A DNA stretch of 64,000 nt from Mesorhizobium mediterraneum (lineage in GTDB: Bacteria > Pseudomonadota > Alphaproteobacteria > Rhizobiales > Rhizobiaceae), in contig NZ_NPKI01000015.1 of the NCBI RefSeq assembly GCF_002284565.1, forward strand, positions 620,001 to 684,000, written 5' to 3'. Positions 9,252 through 17,222 of the stretch are shown here, piece after piece. Each line of letters opens with the position of its first letter. Position 1 is the first letter of the stretch. The notes beneath the pieces are model-generated. The model did not search any database. It saw only the letters and a program-made list of their open reading frames with translations, and was not told where the DNA came from. The position numbers were made by a program, and so were the translations under genes.

Positions 9252-9348
9252 GCATTTTGCAGCCAAATGGAATCATTTGGCGTCCGCATAAATGCGGCAA
9301 AGAAATAGATAGAGCGAGTTACGGTTCCCCAGGAACCGGAACTGCTCT
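9250..9348. repeat. Three-hairpin intergenic repeat (family E-like)
   Basis: About 99 bp starting GAGCATTTTGC and ending GGAACTGCTC. It holds three perfect stem-loops: CCAAATG/CATTTGG (9263-9280), CCGCAT/ATGCGG (9284-9297) and CGGTTCC/GGAACCG (9322-9338). The A of the RidA stop codon (9249-9251) lies inside it. It may attenuate transcription between RidA and the amidohydrolase gene. Confidence 0.7.
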
Positions 9349-9371
9349 AGTAGGAACGGAGGCGGACGCCG

Positions 9372-10601
9372 ATGCAATTTGATCTCCTCCTGAAGGGCGG
9401 CCGCGTCATCGATCCGGCGTCTGGTCTCGATGCGCAGCGCGATCTGGCCATCGCCGACGGCCGCATCGCGGCGATCGATGCCGACATTCCCTTCGACCGT
9501 GCCGCGCGCGTCATCGATGCCACGGGCTCCATCGTCGCGCCAGGCCTCATCGACCTGCACAGCCACGTCTATTGGGGCGGCACCTCGCTCGGCGTCGATG
9601 CCGACCGCCTCGCCGCCAAGAGCGGCACCACCACGTTCATCGACGCGGGAAGTGCCGGCGCCGGCAACTTCCTCGGCTTTCGCCGTCACGTCATCGAGCG
9701 CTCGAAAGTCCGCATCCTGGCCTATGTCAACATTTCCTTTGCCGGCATTTTCGGCTTCTCGCAGACCGTTTCGGTTGGGGAATGCAGCGACCTCAGGCTC
9801 TGCGAACCGCGCGAGACGGTGGCAGCGGTGCGCGAGCACGCAGACGTGGTTGTCGGCGTCAAAGTCCGCTCGGGCCGCCATGCCGGCGGCACCAGCGGCA
9901 TTGCTCCGGTCGATCTGGCGCTCGAGGCCGCCGACCAGGTCGGCCTGCCGCTGATGGCGCATATCGACGAGCCGCCGCCGGGCCGCTCGGAAGTGCTGCC
10001 GCGGCTGCGCAGGGGCGACATTCTCACCCACTGCTTCCGGCCGTTTCCCAACGCGCCGATCTTCGCCTCCGGCGCGGTGCGGCCCGACATGCGGCTGGCG
10101 CGCGAGCGCGGCGTCATCTTCGACATCGGCCACGGCATGGGCTCGTTCGATTTCGAGGTTGCCAAGGCGATGCTCAGCGAGGGGCTGGCGCCTGACGTGA
10201 TCAGCAGCGACGTGCATCTCTACTGCGTCGACGGGCCGGCCTTCGACATCCTGGTGTGCATGTCGAAACTGCTGGCGCTCGGCATGCCGCTTGTCGAGGT
10301 GCTGCGCGCGGCGACACAGCGGCCGGCCGAGGCCATCGCAAGGCCCGATCTTGGCGCGCTTATGGTCGGCGCGGTCGGCGATATCGCGGTGCTGCGGCTG
10401 CGCCCGGGCAGTTTCACCTTTGTCGATGCGGTCGGCGCCTCGCTGGTCGCCGAGCAAAGGCTGATCTCGGACGGTGTCGTGATCGGCGGCACCTGGTGGC
10501 CGAACGAGGCGGCAGGCGATCTCGGCGATACCGAGCGCTTCGAAGCGCATGCGCATGAGACGCATGTCGATGTCGTGGCTAGGCATTTCGGGCGTGGGTG
10601 A
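9372..10601 (+). CDS. Metallo-dependent amidohydrolase/deacetylase (dihydroorotase-like, COG3964 type)
   Basis: 409-residue amidohydrolase-superfamily TIM barrel. Seen: the metal-binding HxH in APGLIDLHSHVYWGG (His63, His65), a candidate bridging Lys in VVGVKVRSGRHAGG, further ligands in LMAHIDEPP and ILTHCFRPF, and the catalytic Asp region in VISSDVHLYC. The small N-terminal beta sandwich (LLLKGGRVIDPASGLDAQRDLAI) is normal. Relatives hydrolyse N-acyl amino acids, dihydroorotate-like rings or acetylated hydroxy acids, so the substrate is open. It follows RidA in the same direction, in a cluster with an amidase and an ABC importer. Confidence 0.85.
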   Translation: MQFDLLLKGGRVIDPASGLDAQRDLAIADGRIAAIDADIPFDRAARVIDATGSIVAPGLIDLHSHVYWGGTSLGVDADRLAAKSGTTTFIDAGSAGAGNFLGFRRHVIERSKVRILAYVNISFAGIFGFSQTVSVGECSDLRLCEPRETVAAVREHADVVVGVKVRSGRHAGGTSGIAPVDLALEAADQVGLPLMAHIDEPPPGRSEVLPRLRRGDILTHCFRPFPNAPIFASGAVRPDMRLARERGVIFDIGHGMGSFDFEVAKAMLSEGLAPDVISSDVHLYCVDGPAFDILVCMSKLLALGMPLVEVLRAATQRPAEAIARPDLGALMVGAVGDIAVLRLRPGSFTFVDAVGASLVAEQRLISDGVVIGGTWWPNEAAGDLGDTERFEAHAHETHVDVVARHFGRG

Positions 10602-10751
10602 TCTCCCCCCTCGAGGGGGAGATGTCGCCGAAGGCGACAGAGGGGGTCGGTTCGACCGGGCTCGCCTTCCTGCAACGGATGGAAGTTGGCGCTCGACGCG
10701 CGGCGACCCCCTCTGGCCTGCCGGCCATCTCCCCCTCAAGGAGGGAGATTA
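10600..10751. repeat. Palindromic repeat (family B) filling a convergent gap
   Basis: Left end GATCTCCCCCCTCGAGGGGGAGATG, then GTCGCCGAAGGCGACAGAGGGGGTC; right end GCGGCGACCCCCTCTGGCCTGCCGGCCATCTCCCCCTCAAGGAGGGAGATTA. It occupies essentially the whole space between two convergent genes: the amidohydrolase TGA (10599-10601) overlaps its left end and the monooxygenase TAA (10749-10751) its right end. The GTCGCCGAAGGCGAC module also occurs in family A. Confidence 0.8.
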
Positions 10752-12536
10752 CGGCTTCACCCCCGGCGCCCCATAAACCGGCGTGGCAATGCCTTCCATC
10801 CTCGCCTTGATCTGCAGCGCCACGAATTTCGAGTAAAAACGCGACAGCGCCAGGTTGCCGCCGTGGAACCATAGCGCCTCCTGCGCGGTCGGCTTCCACA
10901 TGTTGCGCAATTCGCCTTGCCATGGTCCGGGGTCGCCTCTCACGCCCGAGCCAATCCCCCAGCACGGGCCGACCTTGTCGGCGACCTCACGCGAGACGAT
11001 CGCCGCCACCGTCTCGTTCATCGACTGATAGCCGGTGCAGGAGATGACCACGTCGGCCGCAAGCTCGGTGCCGTCGTCGAAGAGCATCCCTGTCGGCGTC
11101 AGCGACTTGATTCCGACGCCGCTGCGAACGCCGATCTCGCCGTTGATGATCAGATCCGAAGCGCCGACGTCGATGTAGTAGCCCGAGCCTGTGCGGTAGG
11201 CCTTCATCATAAGGCCGGTCTCGTCGTCGCCGAAATCGATGGCGAAGCCGGCGCCGCGCAAGCGGTCGTAGAAGGCAGCGTCGCGGGCCTTGATGATGTC
11301 GTAGAGCGCGCGCTGGCTTTGCGGCAGCAGCGCGAACGGCGTGGAGGCGACGATCATGTCGGCCTTCTCGGTGGTGATGCCTCGCGCCAACGCTTTTTCC
11401 GAAAAGATCTCGAAGCCGACTTCCATCAGCGTGTCGGACTTGACCACCGTCGTCGGCGAGCGCTGGATCATCGTCACCTCGGCGCCGCTTTCCCAGAGGT
11501 CGACGCTGACGTCGTGCCCCGAGCTTGCCGCGCCGATGACCGCGACGCGTCTGCCGCGGAATTTCTCGCCGCTGGAATACTGGCTGGAGTGCAGGATCTC
11601 GCCCTGGAACGCCTCGGCGCCGGGCAGGTCGATCTGCCTCGGCGGACCATAGGCGCCGGTCGCGAAGACGATATGCCTCGGCTTCAGCGTGATGCGCTGG
11701 CCGGCGCGATCGACCTCGACCGTCCAGATTTTTTCGGCCTCGTCATAGCTGGCGCTGACGCATCTCGTCGAGGTCCAGTAGTTGAGCTCCATGACGCGCG
11801 TGTACATTTCCAGCCAGTCGCCCATCTTGTCCTTGGGCGTGAACACCGGCCAGTTCTCGGGAAACGGGATGTAGGGCAGATGGTCGTACCAGACCGGGTC
11901 GTGCAGCACGAGCGAGCGATAGCGATTGCGCCAGGAATCACCGGCTTGAGCGTTTTTCTCGATGATGATGGCCGGCACGCCGAGCTGCCGCAGCCGCGCG
12001 CCCAACATGATGCCGCCCTGGCCGCCGCCGATGACCAGGCAATAAGGCTGGTGGCCGGCGCCGAGTTCACGCGTCTCGCGCGCTCTCGCCTCCGACCAGG
12101 TCTCGCGGTCCGGGTCGGCCTTGTGGCGGACACCCAGAGGCCGCGCCGGCCCCCTGCGCTCCTCAAAGCCCTTGAGGTCGGTCATCGCCGTGAACAGCGT
12201 CCGGCACCGGCCGTCCTGCAGGCGCATGATGCCCTGGCCCCATGCCGATGACGTCTCGAAAGTGAACCAGGCTTCGACGATGCCTTCGTCCGCGCTTGCT
12301 TCGCCACTGAGCTGCCAGGCAGTCGGCCTTGTCGTCGCCAGCGTGGCATCCAGCATGTCGCGGATCGGCACGCGGCCTTCCATCGTCTTGATGTTCCAGG
12401 TGAAGGTCAGCAGGTCGCGCCAGTAGCAGTCCTCGACGAACAGGTTGGTCGCGGCCTCGGCGCCGCCCGCCTCGAGCGCGCGGGAGAGGGAAGAAAGCCA
12501 GGTGGCCGCCTGTTTCGATGGTGCCATGTCGAGCAT
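10749..12536 (-). CDS. NTF2-domain flavin-containing monooxygenase
   Basis: 595 residues. An N-terminal NTF2/SnoaL-like domain (about 1-140) is fused to an FAD/NADPH monooxygenase. Seen: FAD motif VIGGGQGGIMLGARL (about residue 175), the FMO hallmark FQGEILHSSQY, NADPH motif VIGAASSGHDVSVDL, and a late DVVISCTGYQS. The family N- or S-oxygenates small substrates or decarboxylates oxidatively; YUCCA-like members act on indole-3-pyruvate, but the substrate here is unknown. ATG 12536 is used because AAGGA lies 7 bp upstream; the open frame running up to 13124 crosses a repeat and the RpiR gene and is not coding. Confidence 0.88.
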   Translation of the reverse strand: MLDMAPSKQAATWLSSLSRALEAGGAEAATNLFVEDCYWRDLLTFTWNIKTMEGRVPIRDMLDATLATTRPTAWQLSGEASADEGIVEAWFTFETSSAWGQGIMRLQDGRCRTLFTAMTDLKGFEERRGPARPLGVRHKADPDRETWSEARARETRELGAGHQPYCLVIGGGQGGIMLGARLRQLGVPAIIIEKNAQAGDSWRNRYRSLVLHDPVWYDHLPYIPFPENWPVFTPKDKMGDWLEMYTRVMELNYWTSTRCVSASYDEAEKIWTVEVDRAGQRITLKPRHIVFATGAYGPPRQIDLPGAEAFQGEILHSSQYSSGEKFRGRRVAVIGAASSGHDVSVDLWESGAEVTMIQRSPTTVVKSDTLMEVGFEIFSEKALARGITTEKADMIVASTPFALLPQSQRALYDIIKARDAAFYDRLRGAGFAIDFGDDETGLMMKAYRTGSGYYIDVGASDLIINGEIGVRSGVGIKSLTPTGMLFDDGTELAADVVISCTGYQSMNETVAAIVSREVADKVGPCWGIGSGVRGDPGPWQGELRNMWKPTAQEALWFHGGNLALSRFYSKFVALQIKARMEGIATPVYGAPGVKP

Positions 12537-12578
12537 CTGTGGTCCTTCTACCTTTTCAAGTCGGCGCCGCCCGGTCTT

Positions 12579-12727
12579 CCCTTCTCCCCTTGTGGGAGAA
12601 GGTGTCGCCGAAGGCGACGGATGAGGGGTGTTCCAGAGGAACACCAACGTCTCACTCCGTCCAACACCCCTCTTCCGTCTTGGCGCTACGCGCCAATCCA
12701 CCTTCTCCCACAACAAGGGGAGAAGGG
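12579..12727. repeat. Palindromic intergenic repeat (family A)
   Basis: About 149 bp: CCTTCTCCCCTTGTGGGAGAAGGTGTCGCCGAAGGCGACGGATGAGGGGTGTTCCA at the left and CTTGGCGCTACGCGCCAATCCACCTTCTCCCACAACAAGGGGAGAAGG at the right, with the central ...CTCCGTCCAACACCCCTC block. Six copies of this family occur in the window (12579, 18327, 20056, 25094, 36188, 59995). Confidence 0.85.
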
Positions 12728-12739
12728 AAGCCGCGCCAC

Positions 12740-13684
12740 TCAATCCCCGAGCGGTTCCATTTCCTTGCCCGTCCTGTGGATCTGGGCGTTGTATTTGATG
12801 CGGCGGACCGTTTCGCGGGCGGAGCCGTCGAGCTTGTAGGCGGCCGCCACGGCCATCAGATCGATCGCGGCCAGGAAGGCGAACCGCGAGGCGGTCGGCT
12901 TCAGCGTGTCGGGATATTCGGGCACCGCGACCGTCAGCCTGACGTCGCAGGCGCGCGCCAGGTCGGTGTCGGGCGCGGTCACGCCGATCGCATTTGCGCG
13001 GTAGTGCTTGGCGAGTTCCACCGCCTCGATCACTTCGCGCGTGCGTCCGGTCGCCGAGATGGCGATCACCAGATCGCTTGGCTTCAAGGTCGAGGCAGTC
13101 ATGCGCATCAGATACGGGTCGCACTGGGCGCTGACGGTGATGCCGTAGCGAAACAACCGGTACTGGGTTTCCTGCGCCAGTGCCGAGGAGCTGCCGCCGA
13201 GGCCGAACACGGTGACCTGGCGCGCCTTGGCGATGAGCTCGGCCGCCTTCACCAGCTGCGCCGGATCGAGCTGCCGTTCGGCTTCCTGCAGCGCCCGGCG
13301 TGCCTCGCCGAACACAGCATTCCAGAACGGCATGCCATTGTCCGCGCTCGCGGGCGGCGGCTTGCTCAGATAGAGCGCGCCGACGACGAGGCTCTGCGCC
13401 AGCTTCAGCTTGAAGTCGCGCACACCTTCACAGCCGATGGCGCGGCAGAACCGGGTCACGGTCGGTTCGCTCACCCCGGCGCGCTGGGCGAGCACGGCAT
13501 TGGAAGCGTCGACCGCGAACCTGACGTCGTCGAGCACGACGTCGGCGACGCGGCGCTCCGCCGGGCGCAGCTCACCGTAAGAGTCCTTGACCAGCGAGAT
13601 GATGTCGGGGATGCGCCTGACATGGTCGCGTGTATCCGGCTCGCCATCCGAAGTCAGTCGTGCATGGCCTTCAGCTTCGGTCAT
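12740..13684 (-). CDS. MurR/RpiR family transcriptional regulator
   Basis: 314 residues. An N-terminal RpiR-type helix-turn-helix (LRPAERRVADVVLDD, NAVLAQRAGVSEPTVTRFCRAIGCEGVRDFKLKLAQSL, about residues 38-95) is followed by a C-terminal SIS sugar-phosphate-binding domain (TVFGLGGSSSALAQETQYRLFRYG, DLVIAISATGRTREVIEAVELAK). Such regulators sense phosphosugars or related ligands. It is divergent from the ABC operon starting at 13959 and next to the monooxygenase, so it probably controls the 7-20 kb catabolic island. Confidence 0.9.
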   Translation of the reverse strand: MTEAEGHARLTSDGEPDTRDHVRRIPDIISLVKDSYGELRPAERRVADVVLDDVRFAVDASNAVLAQRAGVSEPTVTRFCRAIGCEGVRDFKLKLAQSLVVGALYLSKPPPASADNGMPFWNAVFGEARRALQEAERQLDPAQLVKAAELIAKARQVTVFGLGGSSSALAQETQYRLFRYGITVSAQCDPYLMRMTASTLKPSDLVIAISATGRTREVIEAVELAKHYRANAIGVTAPDTDLARACDVRLTVAVPEYPDTLKPTASRFAFLAAIDLMAVAAAYKLDGSARETVRRIKYNAQIHRTGKEMEPLGD

Positions 13685-13763
13685 GAGTCATTCCCCTGAC
13701 GTTCGTGGAACTCGACCTCTACCATGTTTGCGCACCGCTTGCCTGCTCCGCTTCACGCGACGT

Positions 13764-13799
13764 GTTTCCGAAGTATGTAGGAAAGCAACAAGCTTTTCA
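13764..13799. promoter_or_regulatory. Candidate regulator half-sites in the RpiR/ABC divergent promoter
   Basis: Within the 274-bp AT-rich divergent space lie TTTCC-N10-GGAAA (13765-13784) and GGAAAGCAAC (13780-13789), followed by AAGCTTTTC. The GGAAAGCAAC string matches the complement of the right arm of the inverted repeat at 8721-8752. A TTGACA at 13877-13882 could be a -35 element for the ABC operon, but no convincing -10 follows. Binding by RpiR is inference. Confidence 0.35.
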
Positions 13800-13958
13800 A
13801 GAAATAGAAAATGTAATTTAAACAAACAGATATGGCTGGCCCTAGCGATCTTGCCAGCGATAGCGACGGTCGCCGCTTGACAGTAAAGTAGGATAGTTAC
13901 AGACTGATTTCTGCGACCGTATGACCCACTGGATCATCGCGCAATCTCCGAGGGGCGC

Positions 13959-14786
13959 ATGAACGCGGGCAGTGCAAAAACCCCGAAGCTTGGCGTGCAG
14001 GACGCGACCAAGATCTATCATACGGCTTCCGGCGACCTCTTGGCGCTGGACCGTTGCAGCCTCGACGTTCACGCCAATGAGATCGTCTCGATCGTCGGCC
14101 CCTCCGGCTGCGGCAAGACCACACTTTTGTGGTCGATGTCCGGGCTGCATCGCCTGTCCAGCGGGACGATCCGGCTCGACGGCAGAGAGATCACCGGGCC
14201 GCATCCGGATATCGGCATCGTCTTCCAGGAGGCGAACCTGCTGCCCTGGCGCAATCTCGACGCCAACATCCATTTTCCCTTCGAGATCAAGGGCGAGAAA
14301 CCGGATCGCGCCTGGATCGCCCATCTCGTCAACCGCGTCGGGCTAGACGGTTTCGGCGGAAAGTTTCCGCGCGAGCTCTCGGGCGGCATGCAGCAGCGCG
14401 CGGCGATCGTGCGGGCGCTGGCGCTGAAGCCCTCCGTCCTGCTCATGGATGAGCCCTTCGGCGCGCTCGACAGTTTCACGCGCGAGGAGATGAACCGTCT
14501 CGTCGAGGAGATCTGGCTCGATACCAAAACCACCATCGTCTTCATCACCCATAGCATCGAGGAGGCGATCTTCCTTTCCGACAGGGTGGTGGTGCTGAGC
14601 GCGCGGCCGGGGCGCGTCGCCAAGGAATATCGCGTGCCATTCCTACGCCCGCGCTCGCTGGAGATCATGGCGACGAAGGAGGTCTTCGATCTCACCAACA
14701 CGATCAAGATGGACATTGTCGGCGAACGCGTGCGGCCGAAGGCGCGGGAGCGCGGCACCGCCGAAATTGTGAGGATCAGGCCGTGA
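13959..14786 (+). CDS. ABC transporter ATP-binding protein (nitrate/sulfonate/taurine type)
   Basis: 275-residue ATPase of the SsuB/TauB/NrtD class. Seen: Walker A GPSGCGKTT (residues 47-55), Q-loop VFQEANLLPW, signature LSGGMQQR (140-147), Walker B VLLMDEPFGALD, and H-loop FITHSIEEA. The EANLLPW Q-loop is typical of this import class. Its TGA overlaps the GTG of the permease gene (GTGA), so the two are translationally coupled. First gene of an ATPase-permease-binding protein operon. Confidence 0.92.
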   Translation: MNAGSAKTPKLGVQDATKIYHTASGDLLALDRCSLDVHANEIVSIVGPSGCGKTTLLWSMSGLHRLSSGTIRLDGREITGPHPDIGIVFQEANLLPWRNLDANIHFPFEIKGEKPDRAWIAHLVNRVGLDGFGGKFPRELSGGMQQRAAIVRALALKPSVLLMDEPFGALDSFTREEMNRLVEEIWLDTKTTIVFITHSIEEAIFLSDRVVVLSARPGRVAKEYRVPFLRPRSLEIMATKEVFDLTNTIKMDIVGERVRPKARERGTAEIVRIRP

Positions 14787-15631
14787 GCGGAGGCGACACT
14801 ATCCCGGAATTTTCCAAGACCAAGGGGGGTGACGGGCACGACGTCAGCCTGACCAATCTTTCGGCCTTCGCCAGCGGCCCCGGCATCAGGTCGGGCGCCG
14901 AGGTCGCGGCCATCATCGCCGTTGCGGTGATCATCATCGGCGGCATCGAGCTGGCGCTGCGGCTCTTCAATGTGCCGCACTACATCATGCCGGCGCCAAG
15001 CGCGATCGCCTATGCGCTGTTCGACGAGTTCCCGCTGATTGCGCCGCATCTCGGCTATACGCTGGTCGAGCTTATTTCCGGCTTCTCGATCGGCGCCATC
15101 ATCGGCCTGGTGATGGCTGCGGTGATCACGCAATTTCCCTTCGCCGAGAAGATCGTGGCGCCTTACATCTTGCTCTTGGTCACCACGCCGATGCTGGCGC
15201 TGGTGCCGCTTTTGATCCTGCGCTTCGGTTTTGGCTACACACCGCGCATCATCGCAGTGGCGCTGGCCGCCGGCCCGATGGTGATGATCAATGCGGCGAC
15301 CGGCTTTCGCCGCGTCGATAGCGCCAAGATCGCGCTGGCGCGTTCCTATGGCGCCAGCACCTTGCAGATATTCTGGAAGATCCGGGCGCCGATGGCGCTG
15401 CCGATGATCCTGGTCGGGCTGATGATCGGCGCGATCTTCGGGCTTTTGACCGCGGTCGGCGCCGAGATGGTCGGCGGCGGCTTCGGCCTCGGCAACCGGC
15501 TGACCACTTATTCGTCGATGATCCAGATGCCGCAGTTCTTCGCCGTGGTTCTGATCCTCTCGATGCTTGGCATCCTGATCTATGTGCTGTTCTTCCTGAT
15601 CGGCAAGAAATGGGCGAGCTGGGAGGCGTGA
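14783..15631 (+). CDS. ABC transporter permease (SsuC/TauC type)
   Basis: 282-residue inner membrane permease with about six hydrophobic segments (first at AAIIAVAVIIIGGIELALRL). The EAA-like coupling loop reads GFRRVDSAKIALARSYGAS...FWKIRAPMALPMIL. It forms the membrane channel for the ATPase and binding protein encoded on either side. GTG start at 14783 overlaps the ATPase stop by 4 bp. Confidence 0.9.
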   Translation: MSGGDTIPEFSKTKGGDGHDVSLTNLSAFASGPGIRSGAEVAAIIAVAVIIIGGIELALRLFNVPHYIMPAPSAIAYALFDEFPLIAPHLGYTLVELISGFSIGAIIGLVMAAVITQFPFAEKIVAPYILLLVTTPMLALVPLLILRFGFGYTPRIIAVALAAGPMVMINAATGFRRVDSAKIALARSYGASTLQIFWKIRAPMALPMILVGLMIGAIFGLLTAVGAEMVGGGFGLGNRLTTYSSMIQMPQFFAVVLILSMLGILIYVLFFLIGKKWASWEA

Positions 15632-15702
15632 GCGCAGAAATGACGAAAGGTCCCGGGAGGCGGGCGGCAAGAGACTGAAAATCAACAAAAAAGGGGAATG
15701 CC

Positions 15703-16869
15703 ATGACCAAAGAAAGTTCAATCAGCCATAGTGCGAGGATCAGCCGCCGTTATTTCCTGCAGGTGACCGGTGCCGGCCTGGTAACGGCGACTGCGCTCGG
15801 CGCTTCCAACCTCAGGGCCAAGGCCGAGGCCTATGAAAAATTCACGTGGATCTCGCCGCGCGGCACGCTCGAAGTGCTGGACGATTATCCCTATTGGGCG
15901 GCCAAGAAGGCCGGCTATTTCGGCGACCTCGAAACCGACATGCAGCCGGGTCCGTCGGACGGCACCGCAACGGTGAAGTTCGTCGATGTCGGCCAGGCCG
16001 ACATGGGCTTCCCTTCGCCCGGCGTTTTCTCCTTCGCCATCCAGAACGGCATGAAGCTCAAATCCGTGTTCCACATGGGCGCGCGCGACACGTTCAGCTT
16101 CGCTTTCCGCAAGGGCGAGGGAACAAACGACCTGAAGCAGCTAGAAGGAAAGACCATTCTGCTCGGCTCCGCCGCCTGGCAGTCGATCACTGACCCGCTG
16201 CTGGCGGCGCAAGGCGTCGACATCAAGAAGGTGAAGTATGTCGAGGCCGGCTGGCCGACCTGGGGCACCGCACTTGCCGGCGGCCAGGGCGACGCCGCCC
16301 TGTCATGGGAAGGGCTGCGGGCCGAATGGATCGCCAAGAACCTCGACTTCGAATACTGGCTCGGCGTGCAGAATTCGAAGCTGCCGGCCAACACTTTCGT
16401 CGTGCGCGCAGCAGATCTCGAGGATCCCGACCGCAAGGCGTTCCTGGAAAAGTACCTGCGCGGCTGGGCGATGGGCCTCGAATTCGGCTACCAGAATCCG
16501 CGCGCGGCCGTCGAAGCGGTGTTCGAGCAGTTCCCGACGCTGGCCAAGAATCTCGGGCCGGAACTCGGCACCACCTCGATCCTGCAGCAGATCAACGTCT
16601 TCCGCGGCGACATGGACAAGCGCGAAGGCTGGGGCTCGCACGACATGGCGAGCTGGCAGGGCTTCTTCGACGAGATCCACAAGATCGGCCAGATCACCAG
16701 CCCGGTGAAAGCCGAGGACGTCTGCACCAACGAGCTGATCGGCCCCGCCAACAGCTTCGACAAGGCCAAGGTCAAGGCCGATGCCGATGGCTACAAGCTG
16801 TCAGAGGGCTTTGCCGCGCTCGATGTCGATAACATCAAGGCGCATCTGTTCGACTCGGCGGTCAAGTAA
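15703..16869 (+). CDS. ABC transporter substrate-binding protein, Tat-exported (NMT1/SsuA-like)
   Basis: 388 residues with a twin-arginine signal: ISRRYFLQVTGAGLVTATALGA (Arg15-Arg16 region), so the protein is probably folded before export to the periplasm. The mature part resembles NMT1/SsuA-type binding proteins (YPYWAAKKAGYFGDLETDMQPG, VKFVDVGQADMGFPSPGVF, YVEAGWPTWGTALAGGQGDAALSWEGLRAEW). The ligand is unknown; NMT1-like relatives bind taurine, sulfonates, nitrate, riboflavin precursors or pyrimidine-type compounds. Good spacing AAAAAAGGGGAATGCC precedes the ATG. Confidence 0.9.
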   Translation: MTKESSISHSARISRRYFLQVTGAGLVTATALGASNLRAKAEAYEKFTWISPRGTLEVLDDYPYWAAKKAGYFGDLETDMQPGPSDGTATVKFVDVGQADMGFPSPGVFSFAIQNGMKLKSVFHMGARDTFSFAFRKGEGTNDLKQLEGKTILLGSAAWQSITDPLLAAQGVDIKKVKYVEAGWPTWGTALAGGQGDAALSWEGLRAEWIAKNLDFEYWLGVQNSKLPANTFVVRAADLEDPDRKAFLEKYLRGWAMGLEFGYQNPRAAVEAVFEQFPTLAKNLGPELGTTSILQQINVFRGDMDKREGWGSHDMASWQGFFDEIHKIGQITSPVKAEDVCTNELIGPANSFDKAKVKADADGYKLSEGFAALDVDNIKAHLFDSAVK

Positions 16870-16917
16870 AGACTGCAATTGTCGATGCCGGCGCTGCCCT
16901 TGGCCTGCCTTGGCTCC

Positions 16918-17112
16918 TTTCCTCTCCCTCCGGAGGAGGGAGAGGTGGCGCCGCGAAGCGGCGACGGAGTGGGGGAAGGCGTTCGCCAAACGCGCAGTCG
17001 CCGCAAGACAGGCACAATGTGGCGAGCAAGTAACCTCAGGCGGGCGCGAAGGTCGACCCCCACTCCGTCGAGCTTCGCTCGACACCTCTCCCCCGATCGA
17101 CGGGGGAGAGGA
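16918..17112. repeat. Palindromic intergenic repeat (family C)
   Basis: About 195 bp inside the 353-bp gap after the binding-protein gene. It has the same arms as 5148-5362: CCTCTCCCTCCGGAGGAGGGAGAGGTGGCGCCGCGAAGCGGCGACGGAGTGGGGGAAGG and GTCGACCCCCACTCCGTCGAGCTTCGCTCGACACCTCTCCCCCGATCGACGGGGGAGAGG. The short internal hairpin differs (GCGCCGCGAAGCGGCG against GCGCTGCGAAGCAGCG) with the pairing kept, so the structure is conserved. No gene is seen in the rest of the gap. Confidence 0.85.
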
Positions 17113-17222
17113 AAGGGCCGGGCAATGAGCGGCGGCGACTGATCTGAGATGATTGTCCCAGATAGACATACGAGCGGCAACCGATCGCCGCGCACAATTC
17201 AATGAAGAATTGGGAGGCTGAG

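Noticed and set aside
12537..13124. N-terminal extension of the flavin monooxygenase frame
   Set aside because: It crosses a family A repeat and overlaps the RpiR gene; ATG 12536 has a ribosome-binding site.
13877..13910. TTGACA as a sigma-70 promoter for the ABC operon
   Set aside because: No acceptable -10 hexamer at 16-18 bp spacing, so I mention it only as a weak hint.
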